From an uncultured Peptococcaceae bacterium (GTDB taxonomy: Bacteria; Bacillota; Peptococcia; Peptococcales; Peptococcaceae), in NCBI GenBank assembly GCA_902496505.1, contig CABVBB010000134.1:1-6297 (forward strand): a stretch of DNA of 6,297 bases. The letters run 5' to 3'. Both the position numbers and the translations under genes were made by a program. The notes under the pieces are model-generated. The model searched no databases and was not told where the DNA came from. It saw nothing but the letters and a program-made list of their open reading frames with translations. This document shows positions 1 to 6,253 of the stretch, piece after piece. Numbering within the stretch: the first letter of the stretch is position 1; each line of letters begins with the position of its first letter.

Positions 1-337
1 GGAAAGTTTCGTAAGGATGCAGGAGCCAGTGGTAGCGCAGGCCGATGTCTTGTGGCAGGCGGGAGATTTTGAGGTACGGGATGAAAAAGGCTGCGATCTC
101 AAAAAAATTTATGAGACGTCGCTGCTTTTGGAGCATATGGAAGATCCTGAGGATATCAGCGGGGAGGATCTATTGCTGAGTATCTTGATAACGGTGGTGC
201 CAGCCAAGCTGATCATCCATGGCGATGGCGCCAGAGAAGCACTCAGTATGGTGGCTTTGGTTTTCGACGACCGTATCCATTGGTGCAGCGGCTGCGAATT
301 ATGCCGAAAGAAAAATTTTTGGACGCCTCTGACTTGA
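1..337 (+). CDS. ytxC: YtxC-family protein, C-terminal part (5' end outside window)
   Basis: The reading frame is open from base 2 to the TGA at 335-337, giving the last 111 residues of a protein that starts upstream; the ATG at 17 is internal. The visible part has an acidic helical stretch, then a hydrophobic strand-like segment (LLLSILITVVPAKLIIHG) and a Cys cluster near the end (CSGCELC, C-x2-C-x2-C). This ending and the position directly before thrS match the YtxC family, annotated as a putative sporulation protein in Bacillus and Clostridia. Its biochemical function is unknown as far as I know. The stop codon overlaps the -35 box of the thrS promoter, so no separate terminator is visible. 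Identification rests on recalled family features and gene order; the missing N-terminal part limits certainty. Confidence 0.72.
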   Translation, partial: ESFVRMQEPVVAQADVLWQAGDFEVRDEKGCDLKKIYETSLLLEHMEDPEDISGEDLLLSILITVVPAKLIIHGDGAREALSMVALVFDDRIHWCSGCELCRKKNFWTPLT

Positions 338-361
338 CTTTTTGGGCGAAACTTCTATAAT
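334..361 (+). promoter_or_regulatory. Promoter of the T-box/thrS transcript
   Basis: TTGACT at 334-339 and a perfect TATAAT at 356-361 are separated by 16 bp, a close match to a sigma-A (sigma-70 class) promoter. The -35 box overlaps the stop codon of the ytxC-like gene. Transcription would start near 368, just upstream of the T-box leader. Confidence 0.85.
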
Positions 362-367
362 AGAGAG

Positions 368-608
368 TGCATAAGAAAAAACAGTGATGAGGACAAGTTT
401 GGGTAAGGGCTGGACTTTAGAGAGAAACGCCGCGGCTGAAAGCGTTTTGTCCCAGTTTATCGAGATACCGCCTCGGAGATGTCATGGCGAACCATGGCCG
501 CATTATCCGCGTTAAAGGATAGTAGAGTGGACGGCTTTTTAAGCGGTCAACTTGGGTGAAAACACGGGAATAATAGATTCTCGTTCCATAGGGACGGGGG
601 TCTTTTTT
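368..608 (+). promoter_or_regulatory. T-box leader, threonine-specific, upstream of thrS
   Basis: This 5' leader has the layout of a tRNA-sensing T-box that lets transcription continue when uncharged tRNA-Thr binds. Stem I is closed by GAGG (389-392) with CCTC (471-474). Its upper arm pairs CTGGAC (410-415) with GTCCCAG (449-455), carries the AGAGAG bulge motif (419-424), and ends in AAACGC/GCGTTT (425-430/442-447) with a GGCTG-containing loop. The specifier loop reads GAT-ACC-G, with ACC (Thr) at 467-469 followed by a purine, as usual. Further hairpins are CATGG/CCATG (483-487/492-496), TATCC/GGATA (504-508/517-521) and GACxGCTT/AAGCxGTC (530-548). The T-box core is at 550-568. The antiterminator can form between CGGGAA (565-570) and TTCTCG (578-583), in competition with the terminator. 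The acceptor-binding bulge is TGAA instead of the conserved TGGN. Confidence 0.9.
576..608 (+). terminator. T-box intrinsic terminator before thrS
   Basis: A 12-bp stem pairs 576-587 with 591-602 around an ATA loop (several G-U pairs), followed by six T at 603-608. Its 5' arm includes the TTCTCG segment needed for the antiterminator, so the two structures exclude each other. This is the switching element of the T-box. Confidence 0.88.
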
Positions 609-646
609 ATTTATCCAGAAAGATCAATTATGAGGAGGAAAAAAAG

Positions 647-2554
647 ATGATCAATATTACGTTGCCAGATGGTTCCGTTCGTCAATTCGAGGAAGCAGTG
701 GTCACCCCAATGATGGTGGCTAAAAATATCAGCAATGGTTTGGCTAAAAAGGCGATCGTGGCTTCGGTCAATGGTCATAAGGCCAGCATGAATGAGGAGA
801 TCACCGCCGACAGCAGTGTGGCGATCTATACTTTTGACGATCAGGAGGGCAAAGATGCCTTCCGCCACAGCACTTCACACATTTTGGCGCAGGCAGTCAA
901 ACGGCTTTTCCCAGACACCAAATTAGGCATTGGGCCAGCGATCAAAGATGGCTTCTACTATGATTTCGATTCTGAACACAAATTTACGCCCGATGATCTG
1001 GTCAAGATCGAGGAAGAGATGATGAAGATCGTCAAAGAAGATCTGACCTATGTGCGCAAGGAACTGCCGCGTGAAGAGGCTATCGCTTATTTTGAAGCCA
1101 AGGGTGAGCCGTACAAGGTCGAGCTGATCCAGGATCTGCCGGAGGATGCCGTCATCAGTTTATATGAGCAGGGTGACTTCACCGATCTCTGTGCTGGTCC
1201 TCATATCGTCAGCACTGGCATGGTCAAGGCTCCAAAACTTTTGAGCTTGGCAGGCGCTTACTGGCGCGGCAGTGAGAAGAATAAAATGCTGCAGCGTATC
1301 TATGGGACAGCCTTTCCGAAGAAAACCGAGCTGGAAGACCATCTGTTCAAGCTGGAAGAAGCCAAACGCCGCGATCATCGCAAATTAGGTCAGGAGCTGC
1401 AGCTCTTTACCTTTGTGGATGAAGCACCAGGCTTTCCGTTATTTTATCCAAAAGGCATGATCTTACGCAATGAGCTGGAAAATTACTGGCGGGAGATCCA
1501 CCGCAAGGCTGGCTATGATGAGATCAAGACGCCGATGATCATGAATCGTACTTTGTGGGAACGCTCTGGTCATTGGGATCATTATCAGGACAATATGTAT
1601 TTCACCGAGATCGATGAGCTGCCGTTCGCGATCAAACCGATGAACTGCCCGGGCGGCATACTGCTTTACAACAGCCAGATGCACAGCTATCGTGATCTGC
1701 CGCTGCGTTGGAGCGAGCTGGGCTTGGTACATCGCCATGAGCTTTCTGGTGCTTTGCATGGCTTGATGCGTGTACGGGCTTTCACACAGGATGATGCCCA
1801 TATCTTCATGCTGCCAGAGCAGATCACCGAAGAGGTCGAAGGTGTTATCCGCTTGATCGACAGCGTTTATAAGGTCTTTGGTTTTGAATATCATGTAGAG
1901 CTTTCCACCCGTCCGGAAAATTCCATTGGTTCTGATGAACTGTGGGAAAAAGCGACCAACGCTTTGGAAGAAGCACTGAAGGAAATGGGCATGGATTATA
2001 TCATCAATGAAGGCGACGGTGCTTTCTATGGCCCGAAGATCGACTTCCATCTGAGAGATTCTTTGGATCGTACTTGGCAGTGCGGCACCATTCAGCTGGA
2101 CTTCCAAATGCCGGAACGCTTTGACATGAGCTATATCGGCGAGGATAATGAAAAACACCGTCCAGTTATGGTCCATCGTACAGTTTTCGGCAGTGTAGAG
2201 CGCTTTATCGGCATCCTGACCGAGCATTATGCAGGCGCATTCCCTATCTGGCTGGCACCACAGCAGGTCGCTGTCATTCCTGTGACCAGCAAATTCTCTG
2301 ATTATGCGCATGCGGTAGAAGCGGAGCTTTTGGAAGCTGGCATCCGCGTAGCAGTTGACGACCGCAATGAAAAGGTCGGTTACAAGATCCGCGAAGCCCA
2401 GCTGCAAAAAGTGCCTTATATGCTCATTGTCGGTGAGAAGGAAGCTGAGAGCGCCACTGTCGGCGTTCGTGATCGGGCGCAAGGTGATCTAGGCGCTATG
2501 GCTACCGCTGAGTTTATCAATAAAGTTCTGGAAGAGATCAAAAACAAACAGTAA
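647..2554 (+). CDS. thrS: Threonine--tRNA ligase (ThrRS)
   Basis: Cytoplasmic class II synthetase that activates threonine with ATP and charges tRNA-Thr. At 635 residues it is full length (E. coli 642). Domains in order are an N-terminal TGS domain (about 1-62), the editing domain that clears mis-acylated Ser-tRNA-Thr (about 63-240; HSTSH at 74-78 and CAGPH at 182-186), the class II catalytic core (about 245-530) and the HGTP anticodon-binding domain (about 535-635). The zinc ligands that recognise threonine are present as Cys334, His385 and His510. Motif 2 Arg363 is in VHRHELSG, and motif 3 is GSVERF with Arg519. The ATG at 647 follows GAGGAGG (632-638) by 8 bases and gives the usual N-terminus. 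Expression is governed by the T-box leader upstream. No terminator separates it from infC, whose promoter starts 8 bases after the stop, so read-through into infC is possible. Confidence 0.98.
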   Translation: MINITLPDGSVRQFEEAVVTPMMVAKNISNGLAKKAIVASVNGHKASMNEEITADSSVAIYTFDDQEGKDAFRHSTSHILAQAVKRLFPDTKLGIGPAIKDGFYYDFDSEHKFTPDDLVKIEEEMMKIVKEDLTYVRKELPREEAIAYFEAKGEPYKVELIQDLPEDAVISLYEQGDFTDLCAGPHIVSTGMVKAPKLLSLAGAYWRGSEKNKMLQRIYGTAFPKKTELEDHLFKLEEAKRRDHRKLGQELQLFTFVDEAPGFPLFYPKGMILRNELENYWREIHRKAGYDEIKTPMIMNRTLWERSGHWDHYQDNMYFTEIDELPFAIKPMNCPGGILLYNSQMHSYRDLPLRWSELGLVHRHELSGALHGLMRVRAFTQDDAHIFMLPEQITEEVEGVIRLIDSVYKVFGFEYHVELSTRPENSIGSDELWEKATNALEEALKEMGMDYIINEGDGAFYGPKIDFHLRDSLDRTWQCGTIQLDFQMPERFDMSYIGEDNEKHRPVMVHRTVFGSVERFIGILTEHYAGAFPIWLAPQQVAVIPVTSKFSDYAHAVEAELLEAGIRVAVDDRNEKVGYKIREAQLQKVPYMLIVGEKEAESATVGVRDRAQGDLGAMATAEFINKVLEEIKNKQ

Positions 2555-2562
2555 AAAAGTTG

Positions 2563-2591
2563 TTGACAGAGACCAAACAATATGATAATAT
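2563..2591 (+). promoter_or_regulatory. Promoter of the infC-rpmI-rplT operon
   Basis: A perfect TTGACA lies at 2563-2568. Two overlapping -10 candidates follow: GATAAT at 2584-2589 (15-bp spacer, 5 of 6 matches) and TAATAT at 2586-2591 (17-bp spacer, 4 of 6). Either would start transcription near 2595-2600, giving a leader of about 160 bases before infC. Confidence 0.75.
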
Positions 2592-2597
2592 ACGTAG

Positions 2598-2747
2598 GTC
2601 GGTAAAAATTGCATAGAGATGAATTAAGCAGAAACCATCCGTTTCTCACCTTATGGCGCTGGAGTCGATAAGGTCATGATGATCAGAGTATGATTATGTC
2701 TTGATATAGATCAGGCGGATGAGATTTCTCATCCGCTTCTTTATTTT
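2598..2747 (+). promoter_or_regulatory. infC operon leader (L20-leader type attenuator)
   Basis: The 160-base untranslated leader is highly structured. One hairpin pairs AGAAAC (2630-2635) with GTTTCT (2641-2646) around a CATCC loop. A second pairs ACCTTAT (2648-2654) with ATAAGGT (2668-2674) around a 13-base loop. A terminator hairpin lies just before the infC ribosome binding site. In B. subtilis the infC-rpmI-rplT leader is controlled by ribosomal protein L20, which binds a structure resembling its 23S rRNA site and causes premature termination. Position and architecture fit that leader class (Rfam L20_leader). L20 binding here is inferred, not shown. Confidence 0.72.
2715..2747 (+). terminator. 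Attenuator terminator ahead of infC
   Basis: A perfect 10-base inverted repeat (GCGGATGAGA at 2715-2724, TCTCATCCGC at 2727-2736) is followed by the T-rich tract TTCTTTATTTT (2737-2747). It ends only a few bases before the infC Shine-Dalgarno sequence, so it acts as a leader attenuator and not as the end of thrS alone. Confidence 0.85.
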
Positions 2748-2749
2748 CT

Positions 2750-2765
2750 GGAGGTGACTGTCATT
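2750..2765 (+). promoter_or_regulatory. Full-length Shine-Dalgarno and AUU start of infC
   Basis: GGAGGTGA (2750-2757) is an eight-base perfect match to the anti-Shine-Dalgarno end of 16S rRNA. It sits 5 bases before ATT at 2763-2765. The only conventional upstream start in frame, GTG at 2754, lies inside the Shine-Dalgarno itself and so cannot use it. A strong site paired with the rare AUU codon is the arrangement known for infC in E. coli and B. subtilis. Confidence 0.85.
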
Positions 2766-3278
2766 AGCAAAGAGTTAAGAATCAACGAAGAGATCCGCTG
2801 CAAGGAAGTACGTCTGGTCGATGACGCCGGAGAACAGTTGGGGGTCATGCCTCCCCGCGAAGCCATGAAGATCGCAGCTGAAAAGAATCTGGATCTGGTC
2901 GAGGTGGCGCCCAATGCTGTACCACCAGTCTGCCGGATCATGAACTACGGCAAGTTCAAATATGAGCAGAGCAAAAAGGAACGGGAAGCGAAGAAAAATC
3001 AAAAGGTCATCAATATTAAGGAAGTCAAACTTCGTCCTAATATTGAAGAGAATGATTTTCAAACGAAGGCCAAAAATGCTGTCAAGTTTTTGCAGGCTGG
3101 CGATAAAGTGAAGGTAACGATCATGTTCAGAGGTCGTGAGATCACTCATCCCGAGCTGGGCAAGAGCTTGTGCGACCGTTTGGCTCAAGATGTCAAGGAC
3201 TTCGCTAAGGTGGAGAAAGAAGCCAAAGTCGAAGGCCGCAATATGATCATGATCTTAAGTCCGATCAAACCGGAATAA
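2763..3278 (+). CDS. infC: Translation initiation factor IF-3
   Basis: IF3 binds the 30S subunit, keeps it apart from 50S and checks start codon-initiator tRNA pairing. From the ATT start the protein is 171 residues (read as MSKELRINEEI), matching family length and N-terminus. The N-terminal domain spans about 1-70 and includes the RLVD..GEQLG region and the signature CRIMNYGKFKYEQSKK at 57-72. A lysine-rich linker (about 70-84) precedes the C-terminal domain (about 85-171; IKEVKLRPNIEENDF and MFRGREITHPELG). IF3 discriminates against AUU, so the start codon allows translational self-control. It is the first gene of the infC-rpmI-rplT operon, with 26 bases to rpmI. Confidence 0.96.
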   Translation: MSKELRINEEIRCKEVRLVDDAGEQLGVMPPREAMKIAAEKNLDLVEVAPNAVPPVCRIMNYGKFKYEQSKKEREAKKNQKVINIKEVKLRPNIEENDFQTKAKNAVKFLQAGDKVKVTIMFRGREITHPELGKSLCDRLAQDVKDFAKVEKEAKVEGRNMIMILSPIKPE

Positions 3279-3304
3279 TTATCAAGTGAGAGGAGGAAAA
3301 TTCC

Positions 3305-3502
3305 ATGCCAAAAATGAAAACTCATAGAGGAGCCGCTAAAAGATTTGGAAAGACAGGTTCCGGCAAAGTAAAAAGAAACCACGCATTCACAAGCCACATC
3401 TTGGAAAAGAAATCCCCTAAGAGAAAACGTAATCTGCGCAAATCCGCAATTATGTTCAAAGGTGACGCAAAAAGAGTCGTGCGCTTGATTCCTTACAAAT
3501 AA
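3305..3502 (+). CDS. rpmI: 50S ribosomal protein bL35
   Basis: Small basic 50S protein of 65 residues, the usual length for bL35. It begins [24 protein letters not shown], the family signature, and has the conserved [16 protein letters not shown] stretch and the C-terminal VRLIPYK. AGGAGG at 3291-3296 lies 8 bases before the ATG. It sits between infC and rplT as in nearly all bacteria and is co-transcribed with them. Confidence 0.97.
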   Translation: MPKMKTHRGAAKRFGKTGSGKVKRNHAFTSHILEKKSPKRKRNLRKSAIMFKGDAKRVVRLIPYK

Positions 3503-3535
3503 TAGATTTCAACTCGAAGGAGGGTATTAACCGAG

Positions 3536-3907
3536 ATGGCAAGAGTAAAACGTGGTGTAACTACTCACCGCAGACATAAAAAGATCTTAAGACAGGCGAA
3601 AGGTTACTATGGTAACCGTTCCAAAATCTATCGTGTAGCAAACCAGGCTGTTATGCGTTCTCTGATGTATTCCTATGCACACAGAAAACAGCGTAAACGT
3701 GATTTCCGCAAACTGTGGATCGCTAGAATCAATGCTGCCTGCAGAATGAATGGCTTGAGCTACAGCAAATTCATCAACGGCTTGAAAAATGCTGGTGTTG
3801 AAGTCAACCGCAAGATCTTAGCTGATCTGGCTGTGACCGATGCCAAAGCTTTCACTGATCTGTGCGAGCTGGCTAAAAAAAATCATACCGTCAACGTTGC
3901 TCAGTAA
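3536..3907 (+). CDS. rplT: 50S ribosomal protein bL20
   Basis: bL20 binds 23S rRNA early in 50S assembly and in Firmicutes also represses its own operon at the infC leader. The N-terminal half is a very basic extension beginning [20 protein letters not shown], followed by [22 protein letters not shown] and [18 protein letters not shown]. The globular C-terminal domain (about 60-123) includes [28 protein letters not shown]. At 123 residues it is a few longer than the typical 117-119, with a short C-terminal tail. AAGGAGG at 3517-3523 precedes the ATG by 12 bases, a little far. It is the last gene of the operon, before a strong terminator. Confidence 0.97.
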   Translation: MARVKRGVTTHRRHKKILRQAKGYYGNRSKIYRVANQAVMRSLMYSYAHRKQRKRDFRKLWIARINAACRMNGLSYSKFINGLKNAGVEVNRKILADLAVTDAKAFTDLCELAKKNHTVNVAQ

Positions 3908-3924
3908 GCGATTTGACGAGAATT

Positions 3925-3964
3925 CCCTGACGTTTTCATCAGAAAATGTCAGGGATATTTTTTT
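3925..3964 (+). terminator. Terminator of the infC-rpmI-rplT operon
   Basis: CCCTGACGTTTTC (3925-3937) pairs with GAAAATGTCAGGG (3942-3954) over 13 base pairs (one G-U) around an ATCA loop. ATA and seven T (3958-3964) follow. This is a strong intrinsic terminator 17 bases after the rplT stop. Confidence 0.95.
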
Positions 3965-3970
3965 GTGGAC

Positions 3971-3999
3971 TTGCAATCTGCGCAAGAAGCAGGTATCAT
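3971..3999 (+). promoter_or_regulatory. Predicted promoter of ktrB and the methyltransferase gene
   Basis: TTGCAA (3971-3976) and TATCAT (3994-3999) are 17 bp apart, giving 4 of 6 and 5 of 6 consensus matches at ideal spacing. The site lies directly after the rplT terminator and before ktrB, where a new promoter is needed. An inverted repeat, CTTGC (3970-3974) and GCAAG (3982-3986), overlaps the -35 box. Confidence 0.6.
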
Positions 4000-4056
4000 G
4001 AGATGCGATGCATGACTAAAAAACGGCTGATGTCAAGAAGGAAAGAAGGCAGAGTA

Positions 4057-5397
4057 ATGGGAAAGAAAAAGAATCCGGGCGTGATCATTGTCGTGAGCTT
4101 TTTGTGTGTAGCGATCATTGGCATTCTGCTGCTTTCTTTGCCCTGCATGACAACTGACGGTCAAGGCTTGGGTTTTTCGGATGCAGCTTTTATGGCAGTA
4201 TCCGGCAGCTGCATCATCGGATTATCGGTTATCGACGTCAGCACGGAGCTGACTTTTTGGGGACAACTGGTGCTTTTGGGCTTGATCCAGACCGGCGGTG
4301 TGGGCTTCATGACGCTGGCTACATCTGTATTTGCGGCGCTGGGCATCCGCATGGGGTTCAGCTACCGCAATATCATGAAAGAGTCGCTTAATCACAATAC
4401 GTACTATGATATTTTTTCCCTGACGCTGACGGTGGTGCGCTATACATTTTTGATCGAGGGGATCGGTGCAGTGCTCTTGGCTTTGCGTTTCGTGCCGCTC
4501 TTTGGATTGACGCGAGGACTGTGGTACAGTATTTTTCACGCTGTTTCAGCGTTTAATAATGCAGGTTTTGACCTTTTCGGCAATAGCTTAGAGAGCTTTG
4601 TGGGCGACTGGTATGTCAATGCGGTCTTTATGTTTTTGATCATCATCGGTGGTATGGGATTTGTCGTGATCTTGGAGCTGATCACGCAGTGGCGGCGTAA
4701 GGAAGAGCCTTTTGAATTCGTCCGCTTCAGTCTGCATACGAAGGTCGTCTTGATCATCACGGCGCTGCTTTTGGGGGTCGGGACGATCGCTTATCTGGTC
4801 ATTGAATTCAACAACCCAGCGACCTTGGGACCGCTGCCGCTGGACGAAAAACTGCTGGCGGCGATGTTCCAAAGCGTGACCAGCAGAACGGCCGGTTTCA
4901 GCACCATCGTTTTAGGCAACATGCAGGACTCGTCGATATTGATCATGATGTTTTTGATGTTTGTCGGCGGTTCACCAGGCTCGACTTCCGGCGGTATCAA
5001 GACGACAACTTTTGGTATCGTGCTGCTGGCGGTCTATGCGGTCGTTCGCGGCCGTGAAGAATTGGTCGTTTTGGGCAGACGCATCTCTGTGCCGACTATA
5101 TTGAAATCGCTGGCGGTGATCGTGGTGAGCATGATGCTGATCCTGACATCCTTGATCAGTTTGTCACTGGTGGAAAACACCTCTCTTCTGCAGCTGGCAT
5201 TTGAAGTCATCTCGGCCTTCAGCACGACAGGCGCCAGTATTGGTGCGACAACTCAGCTGAGCATCATCGGCAAATTTATTTTGATGCTGACGATGTTCCT
5301 AGGACGGATCGGGCCGCTGACGATCATGCTGGCCTTGACGGTCAAGAGCAAGAAGAGCAAATTGCAGTATCCTGAAGGACAAATCATGATAGGGTAG
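4057..5397 (+). CDS. ktrB: KtrB/TrkH-family potassium uptake membrane subunit
   Basis: Membrane subunit of a Ktr-type K+ uptake system, which normally works with a cytoplasmic RCK-domain partner (KtrA). From ATG 4057 it has 446 residues, close to B. subtilis KtrB (about 445). It shows the fourfold membrane-pore-membrane repeat. Four filter loops carry the conserved glycine: SCIIGLS (Gly55), NNAGFD (Gly170), RTAGFS (Gly280) and STTGAS (Gly392). The gating loop GGSPGSTSGGIKTTT (304-318) and the conserved Arg417 in GRIGPLT are present. The frame is open back to an ATG at 3946, but that lies inside the rplT terminator and upstream of the predicted promoter. ATG 4057 follows AAGAAGG (4043-4049) by 7 bases. 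The methyltransferase gene follows after 9 bases; no ktrA lies on either side in this window. KtrB is preferred over TrkH because of length and loop sequences. Confidence 0.88.
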   Translation: MGKKKNPGVIIVVSFLCVAIIGILLLSLPCMTTDGQGLGFSDAAFMAVSGSCIIGLSVIDVSTELTFWGQLVLLGLIQTGGVGFMTLATSVFAALGIRMGFSYRNIMKESLNHNTYYDIFSLTLTVVRYTFLIEGIGAVLLALRFVPLFGLTRGLWYSIFHAVSAFNNAGFDLFGNSLESFVGDWYVNAVFMFLIIIGGMGFVVILELITQWRRKEEPFEFVRFSLHTKVVLIITALLLGVGTIAYLVIEFNNPATLGPLPLDEKLLAAMFQSVTSRTAGFSTIVLGNMQDSSILIMMFLMFVGGSPGSTSGGIKTTTFGIVLLAVYAVVRGREELVVLGRRISVPTILKSLAVIVVSMMLILTSLISLSLVENTSLLQLAFEVISAFSTTGASIGATTQLSIIGKFILMLTMFLGRIGPLTIMLALTVKSKKSKLQYPEGQIMIG

Positions 5398-5406
5398 GTA
5401 AGCGCT

Positions 5407-6186
5407 ATGGAACACTATATCGAATCAGAGCAGAATAAATGGCTGAAAAAGGTCAAAGCCTTGCAGCAGAAAAAATATCGTCAGCAGTATGGACAGTTTT
5501 TAGTGGAGGGGCTGCGCTTTTTAGAAGAGGCGCTGCAAAAAAATGCCCGCATCGAGGCGATCTTGGCAGCTGAGGATGCTTTGGAGACGGTGAAGGCAAG
5601 CCTTGCGGGCTATGAAGGGCTGCTTTTGGTGGTCAAGAAGGGGCTTTTGGAAAAAGCGCTGAATACCATCACGCCGCAGGGTGTGGCAGCTATCGTTTAC
5701 AAGCCGGACTGGCAGCAGATCAAGCTGGAAGAATTGCATACGGTGCTTATCGTGGATGGCGTACAGGATCCGGGCAATCTGGGCACCATCATTCGCACCG
5801 CTTTAGCCAGCGGCACAGAAGCGATCTATTGCCTTAAGGGTACCGTGGATCTCTATAATGACAAGGTATTGCGGGCGACTATGGGCGCGATCTTTGCCCT
5901 GCCGATATTCGTGGTCGAAGAGCATACAGCGCTTCTCACTCAGCTGAAGCAGGCGGGTTTTGCGACGGTCATCGCTGACATCCGCGGTGAACGATATTAT
6001 GATCAGCTTGCCTATCCTCTGCGGACGGCGCTGGTGGTCAGCAATGAAGCGAATGGCCCGCAGCTCATCCGTGAGGGCGATCATTATGTGAAGATCCCGC
6101 TTTATGGCGGAGCGGAATCACTCAATGTGGCCATTGCCTGCGGGATATTGCTTTATGAATTGGACAGGCAGCGCAGAGGACGCTAG
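5407..6186 (+). CDS. TrmH/SpoU-family RNA 2'-O-ribose methyltransferase (YsgA/RlmP-like)
   Basis: Cytoplasmic SPOUT methyltransferase that uses S-adenosylmethionine to methylate a ribose in RNA. Of 259 residues, about 1-100 form the substrate-binding domain (basic N-terminus, QFLVEGLRFLEEAL at 30-43, then TPQGVAAIV at 89-97). The knotted catalytic domain holds motif 1, DGVQDPGNLGTIIRTA (117-132; Asn124, Arg130), motif 2, LVVSNEANG (209-217; Glu214), and motif 3, IPLYGGAESLNVAIA (230-244; Glu237, Ser238, Asn240). It resembles B. subtilis YsgA, named RlmP for Gm2553 formation in the 23S rRNA A-loop, more than trmH. An RlmB-type activity cannot be excluded, so no symbol is assigned. The ATG at 5407 has only a weak ribosome binding site and is 9 bases after the ktrB stop, suggesting coupled translation. 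Confidence 0.88.
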   Translation: MEHYIESEQNKWLKKVKALQQKKYRQQYGQFLVEGLRFLEEALQKNARIEAILAAEDALETVKASLAGYEGLLLVVKKGLLEKALNTITPQGVAAIVYKPDWQQIKLEELHTVLIVDGVQDPGNLGTIIRTALASGTEAIYCLKGTVDLYNDKVLRATMGAIFALPIFVVEEHTALLTQLKQAGFATVIADIRGERYYDQLAYPLRTALVVSNEANGPQLIREGDHYVKIPLYGGAESLNVAIACGILLYELDRQRRGR

Positions 6187-6207
6187 AACCTGGCAAATCG
6201 ACAAAGA

Positions 6208-6231
6208 AATCCTTATTCAGGGGTTGTTTTT
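6208..6231 (+). terminator. Possible weak terminator after the methyltransferase gene
   Basis: AATCCTT (6208-6214) can pair with AGGGGTT (6219-6225), including two G-U pairs, around an ATTC loop. A G and five T (6227-6231) follow. The stem is weak, and its tail overlaps the next predicted -35 box, so some read-through is likely. Confidence 0.4.
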
Positions 6232-6253
6232 CTGATTATGGTTATGGTATACT
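6224..6253 (+). promoter_or_regulatory. Predicted extended -10 promoter of the next transcription unit
   Basis: TATACT (6248-6253) is preceded by TGG, forming an extended -10 (TGnTATACT). A weak -35-like TTGTTT lies 18 bp upstream (6224-6229). The transcript would start near 6260 and run out of the window. No coding region is visible in the remaining 44 bases, so this looks like the start of an untranslated leader. Confidence 0.55.

Noticed and set aside
483..496. CATGG/CCATG hairpin as an independent operator or repeat
   Set aside because: It falls between stem I and the antiterminator of the T-box leader and is best explained as part of that RNA's fold.
611..868. Minus-strand open frame over the thrS start, and similar minus-strand frames inside infC, ktrB and the methyltransferase gene
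   Set aside because: All overlap well-supported + strand genes, lack family features, and look like shadow frames.
1463..2482. A 339-codon open frame on the minus strand inside thrS
   Set aside because: It lies wholly inside the fully conserved ThrRS gene, has no recognisable protein features, and is explained by the codon composition of the opposite strand.
2754..2756. GTG start for infC
   Set aside because: It is embedded in the Shine-Dalgarno sequence and adds residues not found in the IF3 family; ATT at 2763 is the better start.
3946..4056. N-terminal extension of the K+ transporter from the ATG at 3946
   Set aside because: This ATG is within the rplT terminator hairpin and upstream of the predicted promoter. 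The extra 37 residues do not resemble KtrB, and the ATG at 4057 has better ribosome binding spacing.
4000..4056. Possible riboswitch (for example c-di-AMP) ahead of ktrB
   Set aside because: Only about 57 bases lie between the predicted promoter and the start codon, too few for that riboswitch, and no terminator hairpin is present there.
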